Shown here piece after piece: positions 7,867 to 15,028 of a DNA stretch of 33,928 nucleotides. The position numbers were made by a program, and so were the translations under genes. The stretch is from positions 1-33,928 of the IMG/VR virus record IMGVR_UViG_3300046747_000218, one strand, 5' to 3'. This DNA is from a virus. Below the pieces are notes generated by a model. The model did no database searches. It saw only the letters and a list, made by a program, of their open reading frames with translations, and was not told the origin of the DNA. Each line of letters starts with the position of its first letter. The first letter of the stretch is position 1.

Positions 7867-8838
7867 TCACCCCGCGTTCTGGAAGACCCGGCGAACGCCC
7901 ATGTCGTCCTCGGTGGCGTTGACCGACATCCAATTCCGATGGGCGAAGACCCCGTCACTCGCCGATCCCTCCAACGCCGCCTCGGGCGTCGGATAGGGGT
8001 CGGCCATGCCGAGTTCCGGTGCCTCCGTCGCCCACCGGCGGGCCGACTGCGGAAAGAAGTCCATCGGCAACCGCCGCGGTGGTCCGACCGCGGTCAGCTT
8101 GTAATGCACCGCCCATGCGTCCCAGTTGCAGTAGATCGGCCAGCCCGGCTTTCCGCGGCTGCCGGCCTGCATGTTCCGGGAGAAGAAGACGTCCTCGGTG
8201 CTGGCCTTCTCGACCCGTTCGTGGGGGATCGAATGGCCGCACGTCTGGCACTTCTTCTCCATGTTCCCTTTGTGGTCCTTCCACTCGTATTCGAATCGCG
8301 GGTGCGGCATCTCGGCGACGGCCTTCATGTTGATAATGCAAAGACCGGTCGGGAGTGCCGCTGCCGGTTTGATCCCCGACAGGAACGACGCCGTGTGCCG
8401 GTCGTACATCTCGATCCGGGCGTTCGGGTTCGGAATCTGGTCCTGATCCGAGTTCCACCGGAAGACGTAGACGCATTCCTGCGGGGACGGACCGCAGTAC
8501 GGGGCGGCGATCATACCCGCCTTCGGGTTGTCCAGCATGAACTCCCATGACGATTCCCAGAACGGTTTCGCCCCGTTCTCGACCCCGATGCAGTCCGGTC
8601 CCATGTCGCTGTCGATCATCACGACGTAGTCGCATCTCTGGGCTTCGGCCGCGACGAGGGCCAAATTCCGGGTCATGGTGATCGGCGTATCGGACTTCCG
8701 CCACGGGATGACGTTCTCGACCCCGATCCGCGGATCGTTCGACATCTTGTACATGACCGCCGCGACGTAATCCGACGCGGCGGGATGGGTCGAGTTGTTG
8801 CCCGGGAATTGGGCCACGAATACCCGATACTTCGGCAT
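7867..8838 (-). CDS. GT-A fold glycosyltransferase in the capsid region
   Basis: A 323-residue predicted glycosyltransferase. The N-terminus (residues 4-10, YRVFVAQ) fits a first Rossmann-like strand; CDYVVMIDSDMG places the metal-binding DxD at D76-D78; STEDVFFSR near 213-221 resembles the acidic ExD region of GT-A enzymes; NWDAWAVHYK near 238-247 fits the C-terminal acceptor part. An insert contains CQTCGHSIPH (C197, C200, H202 or H206), a likely zinc site. Ribosome binding site AGGAG lies four bases before the ATG. The gene sits between a small beta-rich protein and the connector, so sugar transfer to virion proteins is a reasonable inference. Donor and acceptor are unknown. Confidence 0.65.
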   Translation of the reverse strand: MPKYRVFVAQFPGNNSTHPAASDYVAAVMYKMSNDPRIGVENVIPWRKSDTPITMTRNLALVAAEAQRCDYVVMIDSDMGPDCIGVENGAKPFWESSWEFMLDNPKAGMIAAPYCGPSPQECVYVFRWNSDQDQIPNPNARIEMYDRHTASFLSGIKPAAALPTGLCIINMKAVAEMPHPRFEYEWKDHKGNMEKKCQTCGHSIPHERVEKASTEDVFFSRNMQAGSRGKPGWPIYCNWDAWAVHYKLTAVGPPRRLPMDFFPQSARRWATEAPELGMADPYPTPEAALEGSASDGVFAHRNWMSVNATEDDMGVRRVFQNAG

Positions 8839-8845
8839 AACGCTC

Positions 8846-9208
8846 CTAGCCGTTGGCGAGCTTCTTCTGTTCGATGAGGTTCGACACCACGTTCGTGACC
8901 CCGGTTCCCGCGAAATCGTACCGGACCTGAAGAAACCGCTGATCCCGCAGGAATGTCAGTCCCGTCACGCCTGCCGTGGTGGCCGCGAGGGTCGCCCCCG
9001 TGATCGCCGTGTACGTCCCGGTCGACGTGGCACACTGGAACACGTTGGCGACGGTGTACGTCGCGTTCATGCCGTTGGTGCCGTACGTCAGGTTGCAGTT
9101 GCCGTCGCCCAGGATCATGTCGCAGGCCGGACCGGTGACGGTCGCGGTGATGCTGGATTGCGTCAGTGCCAGCGGGTAGATGGCACTGTTGATGTCGTGA
9201 AGATACAT
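8846..9208 (-). CDS. Small beta-rich virion protein after the capsid gene
   Basis: 120 residues from the ATG at 9208, with GGAGG ten bases upstream. Thr/Ala/Gly rich (SSITATVTGPACDM, TYTAITGATLAATTAGVTGL), with no transmembrane segment. In HK97-like phages the gene next to the major capsid protein often encodes a head decoration or fibre. That role is inferred from position and composition. Confidence 0.55.
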   Translation of the reverse strand: MYLHDINSAIYPLALTQSSITATVTGPACDMILGDGNCNLTYGTNGMNATYTVANVFQCATSTGTYTAITGATLAATTAGVTGLTFLRDQRFLQVRYDFAGTGVTNVVSNLIEQKKLANG

Positions 9209-9236
9209 GGTCCGAAGTCCTCCGGTGGTTCGTGGA

Positions 9237-10748
9237 TTAGGTCGTCGGCAGTAGGGTGTCGATGTAACCGAAGGACGCATTGTGCCGCGGTCCGGCGTCG
9301 AGGTACTGGACGGTCCGGAGTTGCGTCTGCAACTGGTTGAAGTACGTGTACGGGTTCGTGTCGAACTCCACGACGCCCGACCGGGCGATGAACCAATCGG
9401 AGAACGCACCGACGAGGAGGATGGTCAGATTCGTCCCGTTACCCTTGATCCGGTTCGACGGGACGTTGTAGCTCGTTACGACCCGGTTCCCGTACAACCC
9501 GTTCGGCAAGCCCGTTTCCGGGTCGCGGTTCAGGTTGAACACGAACGGCCCGGCCTGGTCCGCGGCCGTAATCGCGTCCGCCCGGCGGGACATGATCGCC
9601 ATCGCCAACGGGGTGTAAAAGATGTAGGACTTCGGCATCGCCTGCACCGGGTCGGGCAGGGATTGGGACAGCTTGATCGGGTCTTGCGGCTGAAGCGTGT
9701 TCCCGTCCGAAGCGGTCGTGCTGGCGGTCCGCAAGAGAACATTGTCAGTACCCTGAGCCCAGACAGCGTTCGCGGCACCCGTGGGGTAGTTCAGAAGACC
9801 GAGGATTTGCGTTCCCCCGGTCCCGTTGAACATCGCCGAGTCCGCCTTCAGACCGGCCTGCATCGCCTGATCGTACCGGATGATCCCTTCGGCCTGCGGA
9901 TCGCTGAACCGCTGAAGCTGGGCACTCAGTCGGGTCAGAACCGCCAGCGTCTTGGCTTCGAGGTACAAGTTCGAAGTCGCGGCATCGCTTTCGGTGATCG
10001 CCGCCGCTTCGCCGACCCAATAGGCCGTCGAACCGCCGACCTGCTTCGGGTAGCTGATCCGACCTTGCGGCGGGAGCGAAACTTCCCGGGCACCCGCCCG
10101 GGTGAACGCTTCGAAGTTCCTTTGCAGGTCGATGAACTCGCCCTGAGCCGGGGCCGGAACGAGCGTACCGCCGAGCGAATCGACCGTCTGACCCATCGCC
10201 TTCTGGCCGGAAATCTCCTGCATCGCATCCGTCTCGTTCGTCAGGCCCTTCGCCCGCATGTACGAGTAGAGCATGTTCTTGACGTCTGGTCGGTCGAAGT
10301 CGTACCACTTCGGAGCCGTCGCCAGCATCTTCTCTTTAATTTCGCCCTGGAACTTGATCATGAAGTCGATCGGCTGACCCTTCGCGGTATGGGTCGGCAG
10401 GAACCGACTCGACCCGACGGCGAGAAAGCCGCGTTCGCCGCAACTCGGCTGGAACCCCATCGGCTCCAAGGCTTCGCGGAGGAACCGGTCCGTTTCGACT
10501 TCTTCGGGTGCCGATTCGGGGAGGATGAACCCCTTCGATACGGCGATGGCACGGGCGTAGGAATAACCTGAGGACGGCTGGAGCCGACCGTGCGGTTGCA
10601 GGGCACCTTTCGCCCCGAGCATCCCGCCCGGCGATCGGCCGCGGTAGTCGGCCCCGCGGTCCCGTCCCTTGGACTGGTCGGCCGCCTTGTCTGCGAGTTT
10701 CTTCGCCGCGAGGGCTTTCGTCTTGAGTTCGGCGAACGTGGACGCCAT
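9237..10748 (-). CDS. Major capsid protein, HK97 fold
   Basis: A 503-residue protein encoded behind the prohead protease. The first 150-200 residues are charged and helical (FAELKTKALAAKKLADKAA), like a cleavable delta or scaffold domain. The remainder has hallmarks of HK97 capsid proteins: GGTLVPAPAQGEFIDLQRN, an ISYPKQVGGSTAYWVGEAAA E-loop/spine-type region, KTLAVLTRLSAQLQRFS, and FNGTGGTQILGLLNYP in the A-domain area. The ATG is preceded by GGAGG at seven bases. It assembles the procapsid shell, which is matured by the upstream protease. Confidence 0.85.
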   Translation of the reverse strand: MASTFAELKTKALAAKKLADKAADQSKGRDRGADYRGRSPGGMLGAKGALQPHGRLQPSSGYSYARAIAVSKGFILPESAPEEVETDRFLREALEPMGFQPSCGERGFLAVGSSRFLPTHTAKGQPIDFMIKFQGEIKEKMLATAPKWYDFDRPDVKNMLYSYMRAKGLTNETDAMQEISGQKAMGQTVDSLGGTLVPAPAQGEFIDLQRNFEAFTRAGAREVSLPPQGRISYPKQVGGSTAYWVGEAAAITESDAATSNLYLEAKTLAVLTRLSAQLQRFSDPQAEGIIRYDQAMQAGLKADSAMFNGTGGTQILGLLNYPTGAANAVWAQGTDNVLLRTASTTASDGNTLQPQDPIKLSQSLPDPVQAMPKSYIFYTPLAMAIMSRRADAITAADQAGPFVFNLNRDPETGLPNGLYGNRVVTSYNVPSNRIKGNGTNLTILLVGAFSDWFIARSGVVEFDTNPYTYFNQLQTQLRTVQYLDAGPRHNASFGYIDTLLPTT

Positions 10749-10826
10749 GTCGAACCTCCGGTATTGAACCGGGGGTCCGCGTGTCCCTGAAATGGGGGCG
10801 GGCTTATCCCGAAACGTATCAGCAAA

Positions 10827-11018
10827 CTACCGGGACGTTTCCCGGATCGAAATCACACGACTGACCGGGTTGCCGTCGTTCAGATTGACGGTCAACCCTA
10901 ATTCACCGGTCATCTTCTTCCGCACGGCTTCGTCGTAGGCCTTCTGCATGTCGGCGAAGAACCTCGCCCGCCGGTCGGGGACCGTTTCCTTCTCTTGAGC
11001 AAACCCGTTCGCGTGCAT
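10827..11018 (-). CDS. Small hypothetical protein between protease and capsid
   Basis: 63 residues, charged and helical (RARFFADMQKAYDEAVRKKM), with AGGAA five bases before the ATG. No recognised family. It lies in the gap between the protease and capsid genes, where small head-assembly helpers are often found. Confidence 0.5.
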   Translation of the reverse strand: MHANGFAQEKETVPDRRARFFADMQKAYDEAVRKKMTGELGLTVNLNDGNPVSRVISIRETSR

Positions 11019-11026
11019 TCCGGTTC

Positions 11027-12526
11027 CTACAGGACGGATTCGAGGACGACCTTGGCGTCCGCCAAAGCTTCGTCGTGTTCGGTCAGTTTGGTTTCGAGGG
11101 CGTCGATCCGTTCCACGAACGGTCGGAGCAAGTCATCGACCATCTCGGCCGGCGTGCGTTCGCCGAATGCCTTCCCGTGCCACGCATCGAAATCGGCCTT
11201 CGTCACGACTTCTCCGACCGACTTCTCTTCGTCGTCTTTCTTCGGCTCGTCGTCCGTATCGCCCTTCTCCGCGTCCTGAAGTTCGGCTTCCTCTTCATCG
11301 TTGTTCATCGCCGCGTCGGGTTCTTCGCCGAGTGCGGCGTATTCGGCCGCGACCCGGGCCGGTTCCTCGAATTCGCTGGCGTAGTCGGGGAACATCTTCA
11401 TGCCGTTGTCGTACATGTCCCCGACCATCTTCGCCATCTGGCCACAGGTACGGGAGAAGTAGGATTTCACGTCCTCGCTGTCCGACTGCGGCACCATGTC
11501 CATGATGCCCTTGCAAGCACCGGACATCGCCTCCATCGCGGCCTTGAAGATTTGGCCTCCGACCGACATCACGATCTCTTCGGCCGGTGCCGGACCGTCC
11601 GCGGCTTTCGACTTCGTCTCGTCGTCGGGCTTCTTGTCGTCGTCCGCCTTGGACTTGACGGCCTTTTCGTCTTCCGGTTTCTTTTCGTCGTCTTTGACGG
11701 CCTTCGTTTCGATCTTCGGTTCCGTCTTGACGGGGACTACCCCGGCCGAGAGCGGGGCTTTCTTTGCGATGCTCGCCATGAACGGACCCCCGAAGGATTG
11801 ACGTAACGCTAACGTCTGGAATGGTAGTCGGCTAGAGAACTTGGGAATTTTGTTGCCGGGTGACACGCCCTTGACCCGCCAATGGGACGAGGCGAACCCC
11901 TTCGGTTCGGCGAATGGGGCCAGATCACGGGCCATCGAATCCGGCATCTTCTCGCCGTGCAAGTGGCCTTTGTCGATGACACTGGCGAGCCCCGCTCGAT
12001 CGACGTACCCGTCCCACGATTTGATCGAAAGGAGCATCGCCGCCCGGTTCATCCCTACGGGAACACAGGAGCATTCGACTAATTCCGGATTGAGGATGCG
12101 AGTCACCGGCCCGTTGTGTCCGAACTGTGTGCCCGGCATCGTCTCCGACTTCGTGGCGATGAACCCGACCGAGACCATCTTCAACGTGCCCTCTTTGTAC
12201 AGGGCGTACGTCATCGTCCCTTGCGGATTCGCCTGCGAGAACCGACACCCGAGTACAAGCCGTTCTTCGGACTGGTCGCACGCCACGGTTCCATTCGGAC
12301 GATAGCCGGCCCCGATGGGGAGGCTGGATTTGTCGTGTGCCCACAGCCAGACGGGGTTCGCCTTCCACTCTTCGACGTTGTAGTCCTGCGGAAAGATGAT
12401 CTCGTCTTCGCGGTCGACTTCGGGAACGGACGCGATGAAGTCCGCGTACATCTGATCGTCCGCAGCCGATAGAAGTGCGTTCGGACGAACCTTGTACGCG
12501 GCGGGCGTCTTCGCTTCCTTGGTCAC
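11027..12526 (-). CDS. HK97-type prohead protease fused to scaffold-like domain
   Basis: A 499-residue protein starting at a GTG that overlaps the upstream stop (GTGA). Residues 1-170 match the HK97 prohead protease: WLWAHDKSSLPIG with catalytic His at 64, then LKMVSVGFIATKSE with catalytic Ser at 119, followed by NPELVECSCVPVGMNRAA, a conserved ending. Residues about 260-345 are a low-complexity Lys/Asp/Glu stretch, and the rest is acidic and helical, ending in a coiled-coil-like ALETKLTEHDEALADAK. The C-terminal part likely acts as internal scaffold that is degraded during maturation. The protease cleaves head proteins from inside the procapsid. Confidence 0.8.
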   Translation of the reverse strand: MTKEAKTPAAYKVRPNALLSAADDQMYADFIASVPEVDREDEIIFPQDYNVEEWKANPVWLWAHDKSSLPIGAGYRPNGTVACDQSEERLVLGCRFSQANPQGTMTYALYKEGTLKMVSVGFIATKSETMPGTQFGHNGPVTRILNPELVECSCVPVGMNRAAMLLSIKSWDGYVDRAGLASVIDKGHLHGEKMPDSMARDLAPFAEPKGFASSHWRVKGVSPGNKIPKFSSRLPFQTLALRQSFGGPFMASIAKKAPLSAGVVPVKTEPKIETKAVKDDEKKPEDEKAVKSKADDDKKPDDETKSKAADGPAPAEEIVMSVGGQIFKAAMEAMSGACKGIMDMVPQSDSEDVKSYFSRTCGQMAKMVGDMYDNGMKMFPDYASEFEEPARVAAEYAALGEEPDAAMNNDEEEAELQDAEKGDTDDEPKKDDEEKSVGEVVTKADFDAWHGKAFGERTPAEMVDDLLRPFVERIDALETKLTEHDEALADAKVVLESVL

Positions 12527-12825
12527 GCTTTCTTCCTTACCCGGTCCGGCTTATCCGGAAAGACGACCGGCGGCGGACTACTCACATTGCCCTCTACCGT
12601 ATTCGCTTCGGCCTTCCGGCGAAAGACTTCCCGGATATTTTCCCGGACCTTGAGACGTTGAATACCGATTACGACTGCTGTTCCGGGTCCGTCTTCTTCA
12701 GCCACGATGATCGATCCGGCCGCAACGTAGAACGGTACGCCGGGGACCGTTGTCGGAGTGAGCATGACGTGCCCGACCGGTGCCCCGTCTGCGTTCAGCG
12801 GTACGCTCGACCAGTCAGTCGGCAT
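12523..12825 (-). CDS. Hypothetical protein (small, beta-rich)
   Basis: 100 residues. It overlaps both neighbours by a few bases. The central part (YVAAGSIIVAEEDGPGTAVVIGIQRLKVR) looks beta rich; the C-terminus is basic (KPDRVRKKA). No family recognised. A weak GGGGAA precedes the ATG. Confidence 0.5.
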   Translation of the reverse strand: MPTDWSSVPLNADGAPVGHVMLTPTTVPGVPFYVAAGSIIVAEEDGPGTAVVIGIQRLKVRENIREVFRRKAEANTVEGNVSSPPPVVFPDKPDRVRKKA

Positions 12826-13132
12826 CGACGTTCCCCTTTTTCCATTCTTCCCCGGCTATTTCCAGGACACGAATGTAGTACCCGTCTACCCGGTCGCTGC
12901 GGAATACGGCTGCACACATCTGTCGATCAATCCGATCCCCGTTCGGGTCTTTCGGATTGAACCCCATCATGTACCCTTCCTTCCCACCGGCAGAATCGGC
13001 CATCGCCTTACACAACTTCTCCGCACAGTCTTTCAACGCACGTTCCGGACACCGGAACCGAACGTACTCACCGCTAAGTATGACGATGAATTCGTACCCG
13101 CAGTCTTCGTCGTTTGGCCAGTCAATCGGCAC
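12815..13132 (-). CDS. Hypothetical protein
   Basis: 105 residues from a GTG with GGAG seven bases upstream. Sequence features: PIDWPNDEDCGYEF, then RFRCPERALKDCAEKLCKAMAD with a helical character and four cysteines, then DGYYIRVLEIAGEEW. No recognised domain. Coupled to the following gene by a short overlap. Confidence 0.5.
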   Translation of the reverse strand: MPIDWPNDEDCGYEFIVILSGEYVRFRCPERALKDCAEKLCKAMADSAGGKEGYMMGFNPKDPNGDRIDRQMCAAVFRSDRVDGYYIRVLEIAGEEWKKGNVDAD

Positions 13133-13355
13133 GGGTCAACTCCTTCAGTCGCATCGCCGCTACCCGCATCGGAGTGACCGGTTGTAGCGGAATTAGATAG
13201 CTAAGCATGGTGAATTGCTTGACATCTAATGCCCCTAACGCTTGCATATCCGGATTACTTTCGGCGGCACGCAAAACGTCCTCGATAAGCCATTGCTTAA
13301 CCTTCTTTCCGTACCATTCGGTTGTTTCTTTTAGGGGGTCGATAGTTTCGTTCAT
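13122..13355 (-). CDS. Hypothetical protein downstream of MuF
   Basis: 77 residues from the ATG that overlaps the stop of the MuF gene (ATGA), with GAGGAG nine bases upstream. Helical and charged (TTEWYGKKVKQWLIEDVLRAAE). No family recognised. The coupled start means its translation depends on ribosomes reading through the intein-bearing MuF gene. Confidence 0.55.
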   Translation of the reverse strand: MNETIDPLKETTEWYGKKVKQWLIEDVLRAAESNPDMQALGALDVKQFTMLSYLIPLQPVTPMRVAAMRLKELTRAD

Positions 13356-15028
13356 TCCGGCATCTCCTCGATATTCGTGCAGTAACAATTACTTGATATA
13401 ATGCCATTGCCCAATAGGTACATCGTGTCCGCTGTCCCAAAATCGTAAACGGAGACGCCATGCCCGCACGCGTCACGGTCGATCTTGAGAAGCTTCGACG
13501 TTGCTACGAGTCCCGGGATAGTGTTCTGAGCATGGCGGATACGTTCGGTGTAAGCCGTCCGGTTATAATCAGGAGACTCAAGGCAATCGGATTGCCCATT
13601 CGGTCCTTTTCGGAAGCCCAGACCGAAAGAAACGCCCGCCTTACTCCAGAGCAACGCCTGAAGTTCACGTTCGCGGCCCACGAGGCCGTACGTGGCGTCA
13701 AGCAATCCCTTGAGCATCGCACGAAGATAGCAGCTTCCAAGGCCGCCGCCGCCGGCATACCGGCTTCCGGATACGAAGGCCAGATGGCCCGGTGGCTTAT
13801 GGATCGGGGTATCTCTCCGGTCCCACAGTATGCCCTTGGTCCATACAACGTTGACCTCGCCCTTACAGAGTCTCGCATCGCCGTGGAGATATTCGGGGGT
13901 AACTGGCATAGTACCGGACGTCACGCTGTCCGATTCCGCCAGCGAACGGAATACCTGCTCGGCCAAGGGTGGTTGCCAATTTATATCTGGGCTGTCAAAG
14001 TCTGGAAAACCGTACGGTTTACGGAAGCTAGTGCAGAGTACGTCGTCGCCCTCCATAAGGTCCGATGCTCTGGCAAAACCGGTGGGAGTCAAGAGCATGT
14101 GATTCGGGGTGACTGCTACACGACTCCCATCGTCAAAGTGAAACCGGAAAACGGGGCCTTGATACTTGGCGTGCATCGCGGAAATAAGCGACACGCCCCA
14201 AACGGGTGTTTCTGCTAGAACGCAATGCGGATGCGCCGGGGCGTGGTAGACGACCCGGTACGCCGGGTTGCCCTTCGGGTGGATGTAAAACGGCTCGCCG
14301 ATCTTGACCGTCTTCCCGTCCAGTGGACGGCAGATTTCTTCGCAAGCGTCCGACGACGCCAGCCAAGTCCACTCCGTCACCCCGAGTTCCTTTGCCGCGA
14401 TACCCTGGCCGGCGTGAACCGCCCGGCTGGATTCCGTCTGAGCGATCGTCGCGGCACGCCTGGGAGAAAACGCTTGCAACCGGATCCGTTCCGCCATCGC
14501 CGCGACCGGTTCTCCCGCCTGCAACCCCGCGGACAACTCCTCCCGGATCATCCGCCGCGTGTCTTCGACGATCGTACCGGCGAGACGCAAGGCAAGTCGC
14601 TCCGCCTCGATCCGAACTTCCGGACGGAACAGTGTCCAGTCGAACGTCAGCGAGGGCGGTTGAGGAATTCCCGATGCCGCTCCGGCTGCGGTTGGGGGGA
14701 TTCCGCCGACGGCTTTAACCCTAACGCTTTGAGTGCCCCGCTCATCAGAATAGCCCCGAGACACAACGCCGCGAGGAAGTATCCCGCTTCGGACAGATTG
14801 TGCACGACCAGCCCCTTTCATTGTTCGGAGGTATCCCGCCGCTAGTTCGACGCCGAGTGCGTTCAACGCCAGCCGGTAGACCATCTCCCGCATCGGACCG
14901 GAATCGGGCACGTATCCCGCCTCGATCATCGGCTTCGCCTGCTCCCACAACGCCCGGAACATGCGGGCGAGTGCCCGGGCGAATCGGCGTCCGGATGGGA
15001 TTCGGCGTCCGTGGCGGGGGTCGATCAT
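13352..15028 (-). CDS. MuF-type head morphogenesis protein interrupted by an intein
   Basis: 558 residues as translated, 279 after removal of the intein. The start at 15028 overlaps the radical-SAM gene stop (ATGA); a longer upstream frame is a shadow of that gene. The N-terminal part is helical and basic (RRFARALARMFRALWEQAKP). The C-terminal part is a clear SPP1 gp7/Mu F-type domain: FSPRRAATIAQTESSRAVHAG, TEWTWLASSDACEEICRPLDGK, then YHAPAHPH. The conserved final HPxCxC is broken by the intein at its first Cys and restored by splicing to HPHCYCTNIEE. MuF proteins are minor head proteins associated with the portal. In most phages the gene follows the portal directly; here about 8.7 kb of other genes intervene. 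Confidence 0.85.
   Translation of the reverse strand: MIDPRHGRRIPSGRRFARALARMFRALWEQAKPMIEAGYVPDSGPMREMVYRLALNALGVELAAGYLRTMKGAGRAQSVRSGILPRGVVSRGYSDERGTQSVRVKAVGGIPPTAAGAASGIPQPPSLTFDWTLFRPEVRIEAERLALRLAGTIVEDTRRMIREELSAGLQAGEPVAAMAERIRLQAFSPRRAATIAQTESSRAVHAGQGIAAKELGVTEWTWLASSDACEEICRPLDGKTVKIGEPFYIHPKGNPAYRVVYHAPAHPHCVLAETPVWGVSLISAMHAKYQGPVFRFHFDDGSRVAVTPNHMLLTPTGFARASDLMEGDDVLCTSFRKPYGFPDFDSPDINWQPPLAEQVFRSLAESDSVTSGTMPVTPEYLHGDARLCKGEVNVVWTKGILWDRRDTPIHKPPGHLAFVSGSRYAGGGGLGSCYLRAMLKGLLDATYGLVGRERELQALLWSKAGVSFGLGFRKGPNGQSDCLESPDYNRTAYTERIRHAQNTIPGLVATSKLLKIDRDACGHGVSVYDFGTADTMYLLGNGIISSNCYCTNIEEMPE
13388..14224 (-). other. Intein within the MuF gene
   Basis: 279 codons in frame with the host gene. 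Block A is CVLAETPVWG (Cys1). Block B is VAVTPNHMLLTPTGF with the expected TxxH at T39 and H42. Block F/G is VSVYDFGTADTMYLLGNGIISSN, ending in Asn279, with Cys as the +1 residue of the C-extein. The usual penultimate His is Ser278. The middle (about residues 70-250) contains HGDARLCKGEVNVVW, which fits a long insertion that I associate with inteins of phage structural genes but cannot verify here. No LAGLIDADG or HNH domain lies in the intein frame. Instead a nuclease is encoded on the opposite strand. Confidence 0.85.
13460..14218 (+). CDS. Vsr-like (EDxHD-type) homing endonuclease, antisense within the intein
   Basis: 252 residues. GGAG at 13451-13454 lies five bases before the ATG, a good ribosome binding site. 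Residues 10-50 form a helix-turn-helix (SVLSMADTFGVSRPVIIRRL). The catalytic part spans about 103-182: GYEGQMARWLMDRGI with E106, LGPYNVDLAL with D132, RIAVEIFGGNWHS with E143 and H150, then R-rich FRQRTEYLLGQGWLPIYIW. This is the pattern of very-short-patch-repair-like nucleases, including the EDxHD homing family typified by I-Bth0305I. It is encoded opposite the intein, from residue 255 back to residue 3. The last 50 residues have no recognisable domain and may be tolerated read-through. Role inferred: spreading the intein into empty MuF alleles. Confidence 0.75.
   Translation: MPARVTVDLEKLRRCYESRDSVLSMADTFGVSRPVIIRRLKAIGLPIRSFSEAQTERNARLTPEQRLKFTFAAHEAVRGVKQSLEHRTKIAASKAAAAGIPASGYEGQMARWLMDRGISPVPQYALGPYNVDLALTESRIAVEIFGGNWHSTGRHAVRFRQRTEYLLGQGWLPIYIWAVKVWKTVRFTEASAEYVVALHKVRCSGKTGGSQEHVIRGDCYTTPIVKVKPENGALILGVHRGNKRHAPNGCFC

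Noticed and set aside
9282-10571. A 429-codon plus-strand frame opposite the capsid gene
   Set aside because: It is Arg/Val-rich with no recognisable motif and no matching ribosome binding site; it is the expected shadow of a GC-rich gene. The contrast with the antisense nuclease, which has motifs and a binding site, is instructive.
11075-11806. A 243-codon plus-strand frame opposite the protease-scaffold gene
   Set aside because: Reflects the antisense of a Lys/Asp/Glu-rich low-complexity stretch; no start signal or motif.
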